Positions 25,925-33,734 of a stretch of 60,346 nucleotides of DNA are shown here, in pieces. Within the stretch, counting starts at the first letter, position 1; each line of letters opens with the position of its first letter. The notes below the pieces were generated by a model. The model was not told the origin of the DNA, ran no database searches, and saw only the letters and a program-made list of their open reading frames with translations. Source of the stretch: Caballeronia sordidicola (lineage in GTDB: Bacteria; Pseudomonadota; Gammaproteobacteria; Burkholderiales; Burkholderiaceae); NCBI RefSeq assembly GCF_001544455.2, contig NZ_FCOC02000032.1, positions 1-60,346 of the forward strand. The letters run 5' to 3'. The translations under genes were made by a program, and so were the position numbers.

Positions 25925-27418
25925 CTAAAAACGCGGGAGTTCGGGATGCGGCAGCAAACCACTGCGTATGTGCATTTTTCCGTACTCGGCGCAGCGCGCG
26001 CGCGTGGGAATGCCTTTGTCCGGATTGAGCAGGCCGGGGGGATCGAAGGCGCGCTTGATCGCATGGAACGTGTCGAGTTCTTCCGGCGAAAACTGCACGC
26101 ACATGGAATTGATCTTCTCGATTCCCACGCCGTGCTCGCCCGTCACCGTTCCACCCAGTTCTACGCACGCTTCCAGAATGTCCGAACCGAACGCTTCGGC
26201 GCGGTGCCATTCGTCGAGATCGTTGCCATTGAAGAGAATCAGCGGATGCATGTTGCCGTCGCCGGCGTGGAACACGTTCATGCATCGCAGCGCGTATTTG
26301 ACTTCCATTTCTTCGATACGCGCAAGCAACGGCCCGATCTGGCGGCGCGGCACGGTGCCGTCCATGCAGTAGTAATCCGGCGAGATACGCCCGGCCGCCG
26401 GAAACGCATTCTTGCGGCCCGACCAGAATTTCAGCCGCTCGGCTTCGGAGCGCGAGATCTGAATGCGATTCGCGCCGAACTCGCGCAACACCGCCGTCAT
26501 GCGGACGATCTCCTCCGACACTTCGTCTTGCGTGCCATCGGATTCGCACAGCAGGATCGCCTTGGCTTCGAGGTCGTAACCCGCCTTGACAAACTCTTCC
26601 ACGGCGCGCGTCGCGGGTTTGTCCATCATTTCGAGGCCCGCCGGAATGATGCCAGCCGCGATGATCGCCGCGACCGCGTTGCCGCCCTTCACCACGTCGT
26701 CAAAACTCGCCATGATGACCTGCGCCGTCTGCGGCTTCGGAATCAGCTTGACGGTGATCTCGGTGACGATCGCGAACATGCCTTCGCTGCCAATCAGTAC
26801 CGCGAGCAGGTCGAGTCCGGGTGCGTCCAGCCCGAGCGAACCGAATTCCAGAATGTCGCCTTCCATCGACACAGCCCGCACCCGCATCACGTTGTGACAC
26901 GTCAGGCCGTATTTGAGGCAATGCACGCCGCCGGAATTTTCGCTGACGTTGCCACCGATCGTGCACGCAATCTGCGACGAAGGATCGGGTGCGTAGTAAA
27001 GGCCGTAGGGCGCGGCGGCTTCGGAAATGGCGAGGTTGCGCACGCCCGGCTGTACGGTCGCGGTGCGTGCGTAGGGGTCCACTTCCATGATCTTGCGAAA
27101 GCGCGCAAGGGAAACCACGATGCCATGCCGAATCGGCATGGCGCCGCCGGACAAGCCCGTACCGGCGCCGCGCGGCACGATGGGCACGTCGAGCCGTGCG
27201 CAAATCTGCACAACGCGCTGAACCTGTGCTTCTGTTTCCGGCAATGCAACGGCGAGGGGCAATCGTCTATAGGCGGCGAGCCCGTCGCATTCATACGCGG
27301 CCGTGTCTTCCTCGCGATACAGCAGGCAATGTGTCGGCAATACGGCCATCAGCGCCTGGACTACTTCGCGCTGACGTTGCGCGAGCACTTCCGGCGAAAG
27401 CTCGGCGGGTGCGTTCAT
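25925..27418 (-). CDS. glcD: Glycolate oxidase catalytic subunit GlcD
   Basis: This 497-residue FAD-linked oxidase has the PCMH FAD-binding part with VPIVPRGAGTGLSGGAMP and IGGNVSENSGGVHCLKYG. The C-terminal substrate domain carries NVFHAGDGNMHPLILF and TVTGEHGVGIEK, as in GlcD and D-lactate dehydrogenases. The ATG at 27418 is preceded by GGGGAGGAAAC, a strong ribosome-binding site; the frame extends to 27457 without need. It is followed by glcE and glcF and preceded, 136 bases upstream, by a related flavoprotein gene. Confidence 0.95.
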   Translation of the reverse strand: MNAPAELSPEVLAQRQREVVQALMAVLPTHCLLYREEDTAAYECDGLAAYRRLPLAVALPETEAQVQRVVQICARLDVPIVPRGAGTGLSGGAMPIRHGIVVSLARFRKIMEVDPYARTATVQPGVRNLAISEAAAPYGLYYAPDPSSQIACTIGGNVSENSGGVHCLKYGLTCHNVMRVRAVSMEGDILEFGSLGLDAPGLDLLAVLIGSEGMFAIVTEITVKLIPKPQTAQVIMASFDDVVKGGNAVAAIIAAGIIPAGLEMMDKPATRAVEEFVKAGYDLEAKAILLCESDGTQDEVSEEIVRMTAVLREFGANRIQISRSEAERLKFWSGRKNAFPAAGRISPDYYCMDGTVPRRQIGPLLARIEEMEVKYALRCMNVFHAGDGNMHPLILFNGNDLDEWHRAEAFGSDILEACVELGGTVTGEHGVGIEKINSMCVQFSPEELDTFHAIKRAFDPPGLLNPDKGIPTRARCAEYGKMHIRSGLLPHPELPRF

Positions 27419-27554
27419 GTTTCCTCCCCGGCGGTGTGTGCTTTGGAGCATTTCCAACAGCAGAACGCCTGATCTTGCACCTCGGCGTCCCCGCCGTCGA
27501 TTGGGCTAATTACGGGGACGGACCGCGTTTTCCCTAAGGTTCTCAGGGTATCGA

Positions 27555-28970
27555 TCAAGCGTCGAACGCGAAGATCTTGCCCGGATTCATCAGGTTGTTG
27601 GGATCGAGCGCGTGTTTGAGCGAGCGCATCACGCTGATGGCGTCCTCGCCGTGTTCCTCGATCATGAACTGCATCTTGTGCAGCCCCACGCCGTGCTCGC
27701 CCGTACACGTCCCGCCCATGCGAAGCGCGCGCTGCACGATCCGATGGTTGATGCGTTCCGCTTCTTCCAGCTCTTCCGGCCTGGCGGGATCGAGCAGCAT
27801 GGCGACATGGAAATTGCCGTCGCCGACATGGCCGACAATCGGGCAGGGCAGCGTGCTCGCCTTCAAGTCCTGTTCCGTTTCGATCACGCATTCGGCCAGG
27901 CGCGAAATCGGCACGCACACGTCGGTCGTCACGGCGCGGCAGCCCGGTTTCAGTTGCAGCATCGCGAAGTAGGCGTTGTGACGCGCGTTCCAAAGACGGC
28001 TGCGATCTTCCGGGCGCGTCGCCCATTCGAAATCCGTGCCGTGGTTTTCCGCGATGATTCCCTGCACCGTTTCAGCCTGCTCCTGCACGCTGTTTTCCGT
28101 GCCGTGGAATTCGAAGAACAGCATCGGCGATTCGCGGAAATTCATGTTCGAGTGGCGGTTGATCGAGCGCACCGCGAGCGAATCCAGGAATTCGACGCGC
28201 GCCACCGGCACGCCCATCTGAATGGTTTCGATGGTCGCGCGCACGGCGTCGGCCATCGACGGAAACGCGCACACGGCCGCCGACACGGCCTCCGGTTGCG
28301 GATAAAGCCGCACGGTGATTTCGACGATCACGCCGAGCGTGCCTTCCGAGCCCACGAACAAGCGCGTCAAGTCGTATCCCGCCGACGATTTGCGCGCTCG
28401 CGTGCCGGTCTTGATGACGCGTCCGTCGGCCAGCACAACGGTCAGCCCGAGCACGTTTTCGCGCATGGTTCCGTAGCGCACGGCGTTCGTGCCCGACGCG
28501 CGGGTCGCCGACATTCCGCCGATGCTCGCGTCGGCGCCCGGATCGATCGGGAAGAACAGGCCAGTGTCCTTCAACGCCTCGTTCAACTGCTTGCGCGAAA
28601 TGCCGGGCTGGACGGTGACAGTGAGGTCTTCGGCGTCTATCGATAAAACCCGGTTGAGGCCGGACATATCGATGGACACGCCGCCTTGCACGGCCAGCAG
28701 ATGACCTTCCAGCGACGAACCGTTGCCGTAGGGGATCACCGGCACGTTATGTTCGGCGCAGAGCTTCACCACCGCCTGGACATCTTCCGTGCTGGTCACG
28801 AACACAACCGCGTCGGGCAATTGCGGATCGAACGGCGATTCGTCGCGTCCGTGATGCTCGCGCACGGCGGTCGTGGTCGAGACGCGCTCGCCAAAAGCGG
28901 TTTTGAGCGCATCGAGCAAGGCGGCGGGAAAGGCACGGCGGACGGCAATAGGCGGGACGGGATGGTTCAC
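27555..28970 (-). CDS. FAD-linked oxidase, D-lactate dehydrogenase (cytochrome) type
   Basis: This 471-residue flavoprotein has PVIPYGNGSSLEGHLLAV, DPGADASIGGMSATRASGTN and SSAGYDLTRLFVGSEGTLGV in the FAD domain. The C-terminal domain carries HVGDGNFHVAMLLDP and TCTGEHGVGLHK. This pattern fits the Dld1/D-2-hydroxyacid dehydrogenase group that passes electrons to cytochrome c or quinone. I place the start at GTG 28970 because GGAG lies seven bases upstream; an in-frame ATG at 29030 has no such site. It lies upstream of glcDEF on the same strand, so D-lactate and glycolate oxidation may be co-expressed. The exact 2-hydroxyacid is uncertain. Confidence 0.88.
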   Translation of the reverse strand: MNHPVPPIAVRRAFPAALLDALKTAFGERVSTTTAVREHHGRDESPFDPQLPDAVVFVTSTEDVQAVVKLCAEHNVPVIPYGNGSSLEGHLLAVQGGVSIDMSGLNRVLSIDAEDLTVTVQPGISRKQLNEALKDTGLFFPIDPGADASIGGMSATRASGTNAVRYGTMRENVLGLTVVLADGRVIKTGTRARKSSAGYDLTRLFVGSEGTLGVIVEITVRLYPQPEAVSAAVCAFPSMADAVRATIETIQMGVPVARVEFLDSLAVRSINRHSNMNFRESPMLFFEFHGTENSVQEQAETVQGIIAENHGTDFEWATRPEDRSRLWNARHNAYFAMLQLKPGCRAVTTDVCVPISRLAECVIETEQDLKASTLPCPIVGHVGDGNFHVAMLLDPARPEELEEAERINHRIVQRALRMGGTCTGEHGVGLHKMQFMIEEHGEDAISVMRSLKHALDPNNLMNPGKIFAFDA

Positions 28971-29151
28971 GGCATGTCTCCGGACATCTTTATGGCGGAC
29001 GTTGGGATACACGAAATCCGGCGCTGGCATGCAGGATTCATGCGTTTTATGCGTCTATTTTACGCCGATACCCCAAGTCCAGCCGACGCCCGCCCAATGC
29101 CATAATGAACGCGGACGCTGACCGGCGTTCGCGTGCAACCTGGAGAACATC

Positions 29152-29703
29152 ATGGGCAATCGCCTGAGCAAGATCGCCACGCGCACCGGCGACGACGGCA
29201 CCACCGGTCTGGGCGACGGCAGCCGCGTGCAGAAAGACGACGCGCGCATTGCAGCAATCGGCGACGTGGATGAACTGAATTCGCAGATCGGCGTGCTGCT
29301 GTGCGAAAAGCTTCCCGGCGATGTTCGCGCCGCACTGGTCGACATCCAGCACGATCTCTTCGACCTTGGCGGCGAGCTCTGCATTCCCGGCCATTCCATG
29401 ATTGAAGAGGCGCATCTTGCGCGTATCGATACATGGATTGGCGAGTACAACGCCAACCTGCCGGCGCTGAAGGAGTTCATTTTGCCGGGCGGGTCGCGCG
29501 CGGCGGCGCTTGCCCACGTTGGCCGGACGATCTGTCGGCGCGCCGAACGTTCGATCGTGGCGCTTGGCCGCGTCGACAGGATCAATGCCGAGCCGCGGAA
29601 ATATGTGAACCGGTTATCGGATCTGCTGTTTGTGCTGGCGCGCGTGCTGAACCGCGCGGATGGCGGATCGGATGTGTTGTGGAATCACGAGCGCAAGCTC
29701 TGA
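29152..29703 (+). CDS. Cob(I)alamin adenosyltransferase, PduO type
   Basis: This 183-residue enzyme makes adenosylcobalamin from ATP and cob(I)alamin. Signatures are TRTGDDGTTGLGDGSRVQKD at the ATP-binding N-terminus, IGDVDELNSQIGV, ILPGGSRAAA and CRRAERSIVAL, plus NRLSDLLFVLARVLNR near the end; this is the PduO rather than the CobA fold. A ribosome-binding site (TGGAGAAC) precedes the ATG. It is divergent from the D-lactate dehydrogenase gene and ends at a bidirectional terminator facing aroG. Confidence 0.95.
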   Translation: MGNRLSKIATRTGDDGTTGLGDGSRVQKDDARIAAIGDVDELNSQIGVLLCEKLPGDVRAALVDIQHDLFDLGGELCIPGHSMIEEAHLARIDTWIGEYNANLPALKEFILPGGSRAAALAHVGRTICRRAERSIVALGRVDRINAEPRKYVNRLSDLLFVLARVLNRADGGSDVLWNHERKL

Positions 29704-29709
29704 AGTAAA

Positions 29710-29737
29710 AAGGCTGCGAGCCTGTCTTCGCAGCCTT
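29710..29737. terminator. Bidirectional terminator between the adenosyltransferase gene and aroG
   Basis: AAGGCTGCGA and TCGCAGCCTT pair perfectly (10 bp) around an eight-base loop. On the plus strand it is followed by CCTCGTTTTC, on the minus strand by TTTACTTC. It lies between the convergent stop codons of the two genes and probably serves both. Confidence 0.85.
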
Positions 29738-29745
29738 CCTCGTTT

Positions 29746-30819
29746 TCAGTTGCCGTTCCCACGTGCCACACGGCGCTGCTTCACGGCGGCGGCCAAGCCT
29801 TCCAGCACGCCCAGGCTGTCTTCCCAACTGATGCACGCGTCGGTCACGCTCTGGCCGTACGTCAACTCGCAACCTTCCTTCAGGTCCTGACGTCCTGCAA
29901 CCAGATTCGATTCCACCATCACGCCGACAATCCGCTCGTCGCCGCCGGCAATCTGCTTGCCAATGTCGGCGCAAACCGGGATCTGGTTCTCATGCTTCTT
30001 CGAACTGTTCGCGTGGCTTGCGTCGATCATCAGGCGCGCCGCCAATCCTGCCTTGCCGATATCGCTGCATGCCGCGTTGACGCTTTCGGCATCGTAGTTT
30101 GGCGCCTTGCCGCCACGCAGGATGATGTGGCAATCCTCGTTGCCAGCCGTCGACACAATCGCCGAGTGGCCGCCCTTCGTTACCGAGAGGAAATGATGCG
30201 GCTGCGACGCGGCCTTGATGGCGTCCACGGCGATCTTCACGTTGCCATCCGTGCCGTTCTTGAAGCCAACCGGGCACGACAGCCCCGAAGCCAGTTCGCG
30301 ATGCACTTGCGATTCTGTCGTCCGCGCGCCGATTGCGCCCCACGAAATCAGGTCCGCGATGTACTGCGGGCTGATCATGTCGAGGTATTCGGTACCGGCC
30401 GGAAGACCCAGTTCGTTGATTTGCAGCAGCAGTTCGCGGGCGGTGCGCAGACCGTCGTTGATCTTGAAGCTGTTGTCCATGTACGGGTCGTTGATCAGGC
30501 CTTTCCAGCCGACCGTTGTTCGCGGTTTTTCGAAATACACCCGCATCACGATCTCGAGCTCGCCCGCGAAGCGCTTGCGCTGTTCGACCAGCCGGCCCGC
30601 GTATTCGATGGCTGCCTTCGTGTCGTGGATCGAGCACGGCCCGATGATCACGATCAGCCGGTCTTCCATGCCGTGCAGGATGCGATGCATCGACTGGCGC
30701 GAGTTGTAGATGAGATTCGAAACGGGCTCGGCGCAGGCGAACTCGCGAATCAGGTGAGCGGGGGGCGTCAGTTCTTTCAATTCGCGGATTCGGACATCGT
30801 CGGTGTTGTGCGGGGGCAT
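29746..30819 (-). CDS. aroG: 3-deoxy-7-phosphoheptulonate (DAHP) synthase, class I
   Basis: This 357-residue enzyme condenses phosphoenolpyruvate and erythrose 4-phosphate, the first step of the shikimate pathway. It carries IIGPCSIHD, MRVYFEKPRTTVGWKGLINDP (read in two parts), SWGAIGARTTESQ, GFKNGTDGNVKIAVDAI, GKAPNYD and MIDASHANSSKKHE, the AroF/G/H type set. The ATG at 30819 (MPPHNTDDVRIRELKELTPP) has GGAGAACC just before it. The frame is open up to 30930, but that part reads through the T tract of an upstream terminator. A complete attenuator with an aromatic-rich leader peptide precedes the gene, so aroG is likely controlled by aromatic tRNA charging. Which amino acid feeds back on the enzyme cannot be told. 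Confidence 0.97.
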   Translation of the reverse strand: MPPHNTDDVRIRELKELTPPAHLIREFACAEPVSNLIYNSRQSMHRILHGMEDRLIVIIGPCSIHDTKAAIEYAGRLVEQRKRFAGELEIVMRVYFEKPRTTVGWKGLINDPYMDNSFKINDGLRTARELLLQINELGLPAGTEYLDMISPQYIADLISWGAIGARTTESQVHRELASGLSCPVGFKNGTDGNVKIAVDAIKAASQPHHFLSVTKGGHSAIVSTAGNEDCHIILRGGKAPNYDAESVNAACSDIGKAGLAARLMIDASHANSSKKHENQIPVCADIGKQIAGGDERIVGVMVESNLVAGRQDLKEGCELTYGQSVTDACISWEDSLGVLEGLAAAVKQRRVARGNGN

Positions 30820-30878
30820 GCTGGTTCTCCAGGAACTCGGTTTAGTGCTGTATTCGAAGTGATGAAACAAAAAGGCAT

Positions 30879-30909
30879 AAAAAAACCGCCAGACTCGGCT
30901 GGCGGTTTT
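30879..30909 (-). terminator. Attenuator terminator (3:4 hairpin) upstream of aroG
   Basis: On the minus strand AAAACCGCCAG (30909-30899) pairs perfectly with CTGGCGGTTTT (30892-30882) around CCGAGT, and three more T residues follow. This 11-bp intrinsic terminator lies in the aroG leader 60 bases before the start codon and only 28 bases after the leader peptide stop. It would end transcription before aroG unless the competing pairing forms. Confidence 0.9.
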
Positions 30910-31000
30910 CGGGAAACTTGGGTTCAGCACAAACGACTCACCCCTCTCGATCCGCCAGCGGCTTGAGATACCAAAAGAAGTAAAAATAAAACTTGGCGGA
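30886..31000 (-). promoter_or_regulatory. aroG transcription attenuator: alternative pairings 1:2, 2:3, 3:4
   Basis: Segment 1, TCCGCCA (31000-30994, leader codons 2-4), complements segment 2, TGGCGGA (30957-30951, leader codons 16-18). Segment 2 extended as GCTGGCGG (30959-30952) complements segment 3, CCGCCAGC (30905-30898), which is the 5' arm of the terminator. Segment 3 also pairs with segment 4 (30892-30886). A ribosome stalled on the early aromatic codons would cover segment 1 and allow 2:3, preventing the terminator. A ribosome reaching the stop codon would cover segment 2 and allow 3:4. All pairings are exact in the sequence; the regulatory behaviour is inferred from classical attenuators. 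Confidence 0.85.
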
Positions 31001-31003
31001 CAT
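30938..31003 (-). CDS. aroG leader peptide (21 aa)
   Basis: This is a 21-codon frame from ATG 31003 to TGA 30938 with eight consecutive aromatic codons at positions 5-12, reading FYFYFFWY, followed by LKPLADREG. Such runs are characteristic of attenuator leader peptides (compare the pheA leader rich in Phe). It starts about 31 bases after the predicted transcription start. No good Shine-Dalgarno sequence is visible (CACAAACCTC precedes the ATG), so initiation may be weak. Its stop codon is placed so that a terminating ribosome covers segment 2 of the attenuator. Confidence 0.85.
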   Translation of the reverse strand: MSAKFYFYFFWYLKPLADREG

Positions 31004-31040
31004 GAGGTTTGTGTCGTTTGGTAAAAATTGAACGTCTGGC

Positions 31041-31070
31041 TTTATAACCTTAAACCTGCCCGGCTGGCAA
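31041..31070 (-). promoter_or_regulatory. Promoter of the aroG leader transcript
   Basis: On the minus strand TTGCCA (31070-31065) and TATAAA (31046-31041) are separated by 18 bases, each one mismatch from the sigma-70 consensus. Transcription would begin near 31034, giving a leader of about 215 bases that includes the aromatic-rich peptide and terminator. Confidence 0.7.
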
Positions 31071-31082
31071 GTTGCACGGTAT

Positions 31083-31101
31083 CAAAATGCGGACAATCCG
31101 C
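31083..31101 (-). terminator. Weak terminator after tldD
   Basis: On the minus strand GCGGA and TCCGC pair around TTG and are followed by ATTTTGAT. It lies about 108 bases after the tldD stop and just upstream of the aroG promoter. The stem is short, so this is tentative. Confidence 0.4.
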
Positions 31102-31208
31102 GTCATGAAGGCCATTTCCGCACGAATCGCGTGAATCTGGTGCGGATTTCCCGCATGCCGCGCTCACTTCCAACATGTGGCGCGGCGCGCGAAAAGTCGC
31201 GAAATACA

Positions 31209-32675
31209 TCAAACCGTGCCGCCCACCGTCATTTTCTCGATGCGCAGTGTCGGCTGGCCAACCCCGACCGGCACACTCTGACCTTCCTTGCCGCACACGC
31301 CCACGCCGCCGTCCAGCGCCATGTCGTTGCCGATCATGGTCACGTACTTGAGCGACTCCGGGCCACTGCCGATCAGCGTCGCGCCCTTGACCGGATACGT
31401 GATTTTGCCGTTTTCGATCATGTACGCTTCCGACGCCGAAAACACGAATTTGCCGTTGGTGATATCGACCTGGCCGCCGCCGAAATTCACCGCATACAAA
31501 CCGTTTTTCACCGACGCCAGGATTTCGCCCGGGTCTTTATCGCCATTGAGCATGTACGTGTTGGTCATGCGCGGCATGGGGAGCGCCGCGTACGATTCGC
31601 GCCGCGCGTTGCCCGTGACCGGCATTTTCATCAGGCGCGCGTTGAGCGAATCCTGAATGTAGCCCTTCAGGATGCCGTCTTCAATCAGCGTGGTGCACTG
31701 CGTGGGATTGCCTTCGTCGTCTATATTGAGCGACCCGCGGCGGTTGGGGATCGTGCCGTCATCGACGACCGTGACGCCTTTTGCCGCCACCCGCTCGCCA
31801 ATACGACCCGCAAACGCCGACGACCCCTTGCGATTGAAATCGCCCTCGAGTCCGTGGCCAATGGCTTCGTGCAGCAGCACGCCGGGCCAGCCCGGCCCGA
31901 GAACGACGGTCATGGCGCCAGCGGGGGCTGGTCGTGCGTCGAGATTCACGAGCGCCGCATGCACGGCCTGATCAACGTAGGTGGACAGGATTTCGTCGGT
32001 GAAATAGCCGTAGTCGTATCGTCCGCCACCACCGCCGCTGCCAATCTCGCGGCGTCCGTCTTTTTCCGCGATCACCGTCACGGAAACGCGCACGAGCGGA
32101 CGGATATCCGCCGCCAGCGCGCCGTCGCTGCGCGCGACCAGCACCACGTCGTATTCGCCCGCGAGACCGGCCATTACCTGGACAATGCGCGGGTCACGGC
32201 CGCGCGCCATCTGCTCCACGCGTTCCAGCAATTTCACCTTGGCGGTGGCGTCGAGGGAAGAAAGCGGATCGGAGGGCAAATACAGGTCGCGGCCAAACAC
32301 GCCAGTCAGCGAACTTGCCGACTTGACCTTGTGCTTGCCGCCGCCCGCTTTCGCAATCGCGCGCGTGGCGACGGCCGCCTGGCGGATGGATTCCGCCGAT
32401 AAATCGTCCGAATACGCGAACGCCGTCCGGTCGCCCGACACGGCGCGCACGCCCACACCCTGATCGATGCTGAAACTGCCCGATTTGACGATGCCTTCCT
32501 CCAGGCTCCACGCTTCGCTGCGCGTGGACTGGAAATAGAGATCCGCGTAGTCGACGCGGTGCGTAAAGATCTCCGCCAGCGTGCGCGTAATCGTGGATTC
32601 GTCGAGGCCATAAGGCGTCAGAAGAATCTCTTTCGCAGTGGCGAGATTTCGGATGCCGGGTTCGATGATGTTCAT
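31209..32675 (-). CDS. tldD: Metalloprotease TldD
   Basis: This 488-residue member of the TldD/PmbA family acts with TldE (PmbA) as a zinc peptidase that removes leader peptides and degrades unfolded or antitoxin peptides. The active-site motif is VLLHEAIGHGLEGDFNRKGS near residue 265, giving the HExxxH zinc site. DQGVGVRAVSG and YMIENGKITYPVKGATLIG are also typical of the family. The length agrees with E. coli TldD (481). It is transcribed from its own region after the amidase gene; the partner pmbA is not in the window. Confidence 0.96.
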   Translation of the reverse strand: MNIIEPGIRNLATAKEILLTPYGLDESTITRTLAEIFTHRVDYADLYFQSTRSEAWSLEEGIVKSGSFSIDQGVGVRAVSGDRTAFAYSDDLSAESIRQAAVATRAIAKAGGGKHKVKSASSLTGVFGRDLYLPSDPLSSLDATAKVKLLERVEQMARGRDPRIVQVMAGLAGEYDVVLVARSDGALAADIRPLVRVSVTVIAEKDGRREIGSGGGGGRYDYGYFTDEILSTYVDQAVHAALVNLDARPAPAGAMTVVLGPGWPGVLLHEAIGHGLEGDFNRKGSSAFAGRIGERVAAKGVTVVDDGTIPNRRGSLNIDDEGNPTQCTTLIEDGILKGYIQDSLNARLMKMPVTGNARRESYAALPMPRMTNTYMLNGDKDPGEILASVKNGLYAVNFGGGQVDITNGKFVFSASEAYMIENGKITYPVKGATLIGSGPESLKYVTMIGNDMALDGGVGVCGKEGQSVPVGVGQPTLRIEKMTVGGTV

Positions 32676-32813
32676 TCGTTGCCTGTGGCGAAGTCTGTTG
32701 AGATTAAAAGCATTCTAACGTCGGAGTATTTATGCCACACCCTGGCCAAATGGAGGGGTACTCCGGAAAAAACAAGCCAACCAAACAAGCTAGCCCTGTA
32801 ATCAATCACCGGC

Positions 32814-33647
32814 TTAGCCCAGCACTCGGTGGCGAAAGGCCGGCAGGCTCTGGCGGACGGATGCAATGTGCGCTTTATCGATGTTTCCGGCAGCCACGCC
32901 GGGACCTTCTTCGACCACGGCCACGATCTCGCCCCAAGGGTCGATCAGCATGCTGTGGCCCCACGTCCGGCGGCCGTTCTCGTGCTTTCCGCCTTGCGCG
33001 GCGGCGAGCACGTAGCACTGGTTTTCGACCGCGCGCGCCTTGAGCAGGGTTTCCCAGTGCGCCTCGCCGGTTGTGTACGTGAATGCGGACGGCACGACCA
33101 TCAACGCGCAATCGCCCATTTTTCTGTATAGCTCGGGAAAGCGCAGGTCGTAGCACACGGACAATCCGACCTGTCCGAATGGCGCTTCAAACGTACGCAC
33201 TTCATTGCCCGGGCAAATGGTGCGGGCTTCGTCGAAGGATTCCGTGCCCTTTTCAAAATTGAACAGATGAATCTTGTCGTAGCGTGCGACCTGCTTGCCG
33301 GTGGGATCGAAGACGAGGGTGGTATTCAGCACGCGCTCGGCTTCCTGCGACTCCAGCGGCAAAGTCCCGCCAATCACCCACACTCTATGTTCGCGTGCCG
33401 CGTCCGATAAAAACTGCTGGATCGGCCCATGCCCCGGCGTTTCGCGGATCACGAGCTTGTCCGTGTCCTTGAAACCCATGAAGCAGAAGTACTCCGGCAG
33501 CAGCACGAGTTGCGCACCATCGCGCGCCGCCTCGGCGATCAGCCGTCCCGCTTCAGCAATATTGCGCTCGCGATCAGGCGCGCTGACCATTTGCAGCGCG
33601 GCGACGCGGAAGGAGTCTGGAGTGCTTTCGCTTGATCTTTCGCTCAT
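32814..33647 (-). CDS. Nitrilase-superfamily amidohydrolase (Nit1-like)
   Basis: This 277-residue carbon-nitrogen hydrolase has the catalytic triad visible as Glu in QLVLLPEYFCFMG, Lys in RYDKIHLFNFEKG and Cys in LSVCYDLRFPELYRKMG. The RFPELYR stretch and length point to the Nit1/NitFhit branch, whose members repair deaminated glutathione. It is 87 bases downstream of the giant YhdP-like gene on the same strand and 138 bases upstream of tldD, an order I recall from related genomes. The substrate is inferred from the branch only. Confidence 0.9.
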   Translation of the reverse strand: MSERSSESTPDSFRVAALQMVSAPDRERNIAEAGRLIAEAARDGAQLVLLPEYFCFMGFKDTDKLVIRETPGHGPIQQFLSDAAREHRVWVIGGTLPLESQEAERVLNTTLVFDPTGKQVARYDKIHLFNFEKGTESFDEARTICPGNEVRTFEAPFGQVGLSVCYDLRFPELYRKMGDCALMVVPSAFTYTTGEAHWETLLKARAVENQCYVLAAAQGGKHENGRRTWGHSMLIDPWGEIVAVVEEGPGVAAGNIDKAHIASVRQSLPAFRHRVLG

Positions 33648-33734
33648 GTCAGCCTTCGTGTCGGCCTTCCAAAAAGGGGCGCGATGAATGATCGGCGTTG
33701 CTGGCCCACGGCCTCTGAAACGAAATGAATCCGC

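Noticed and set aside
30820..30930. N-terminal extension of AroG rich in Phe and Tyr (FFYAFLF)
   Set aside because: These residues come from translating the T tract after the attenuator terminator. The ATG at 30819 has its own ribosome-binding site, and the true leader peptide is upstream of the terminator.
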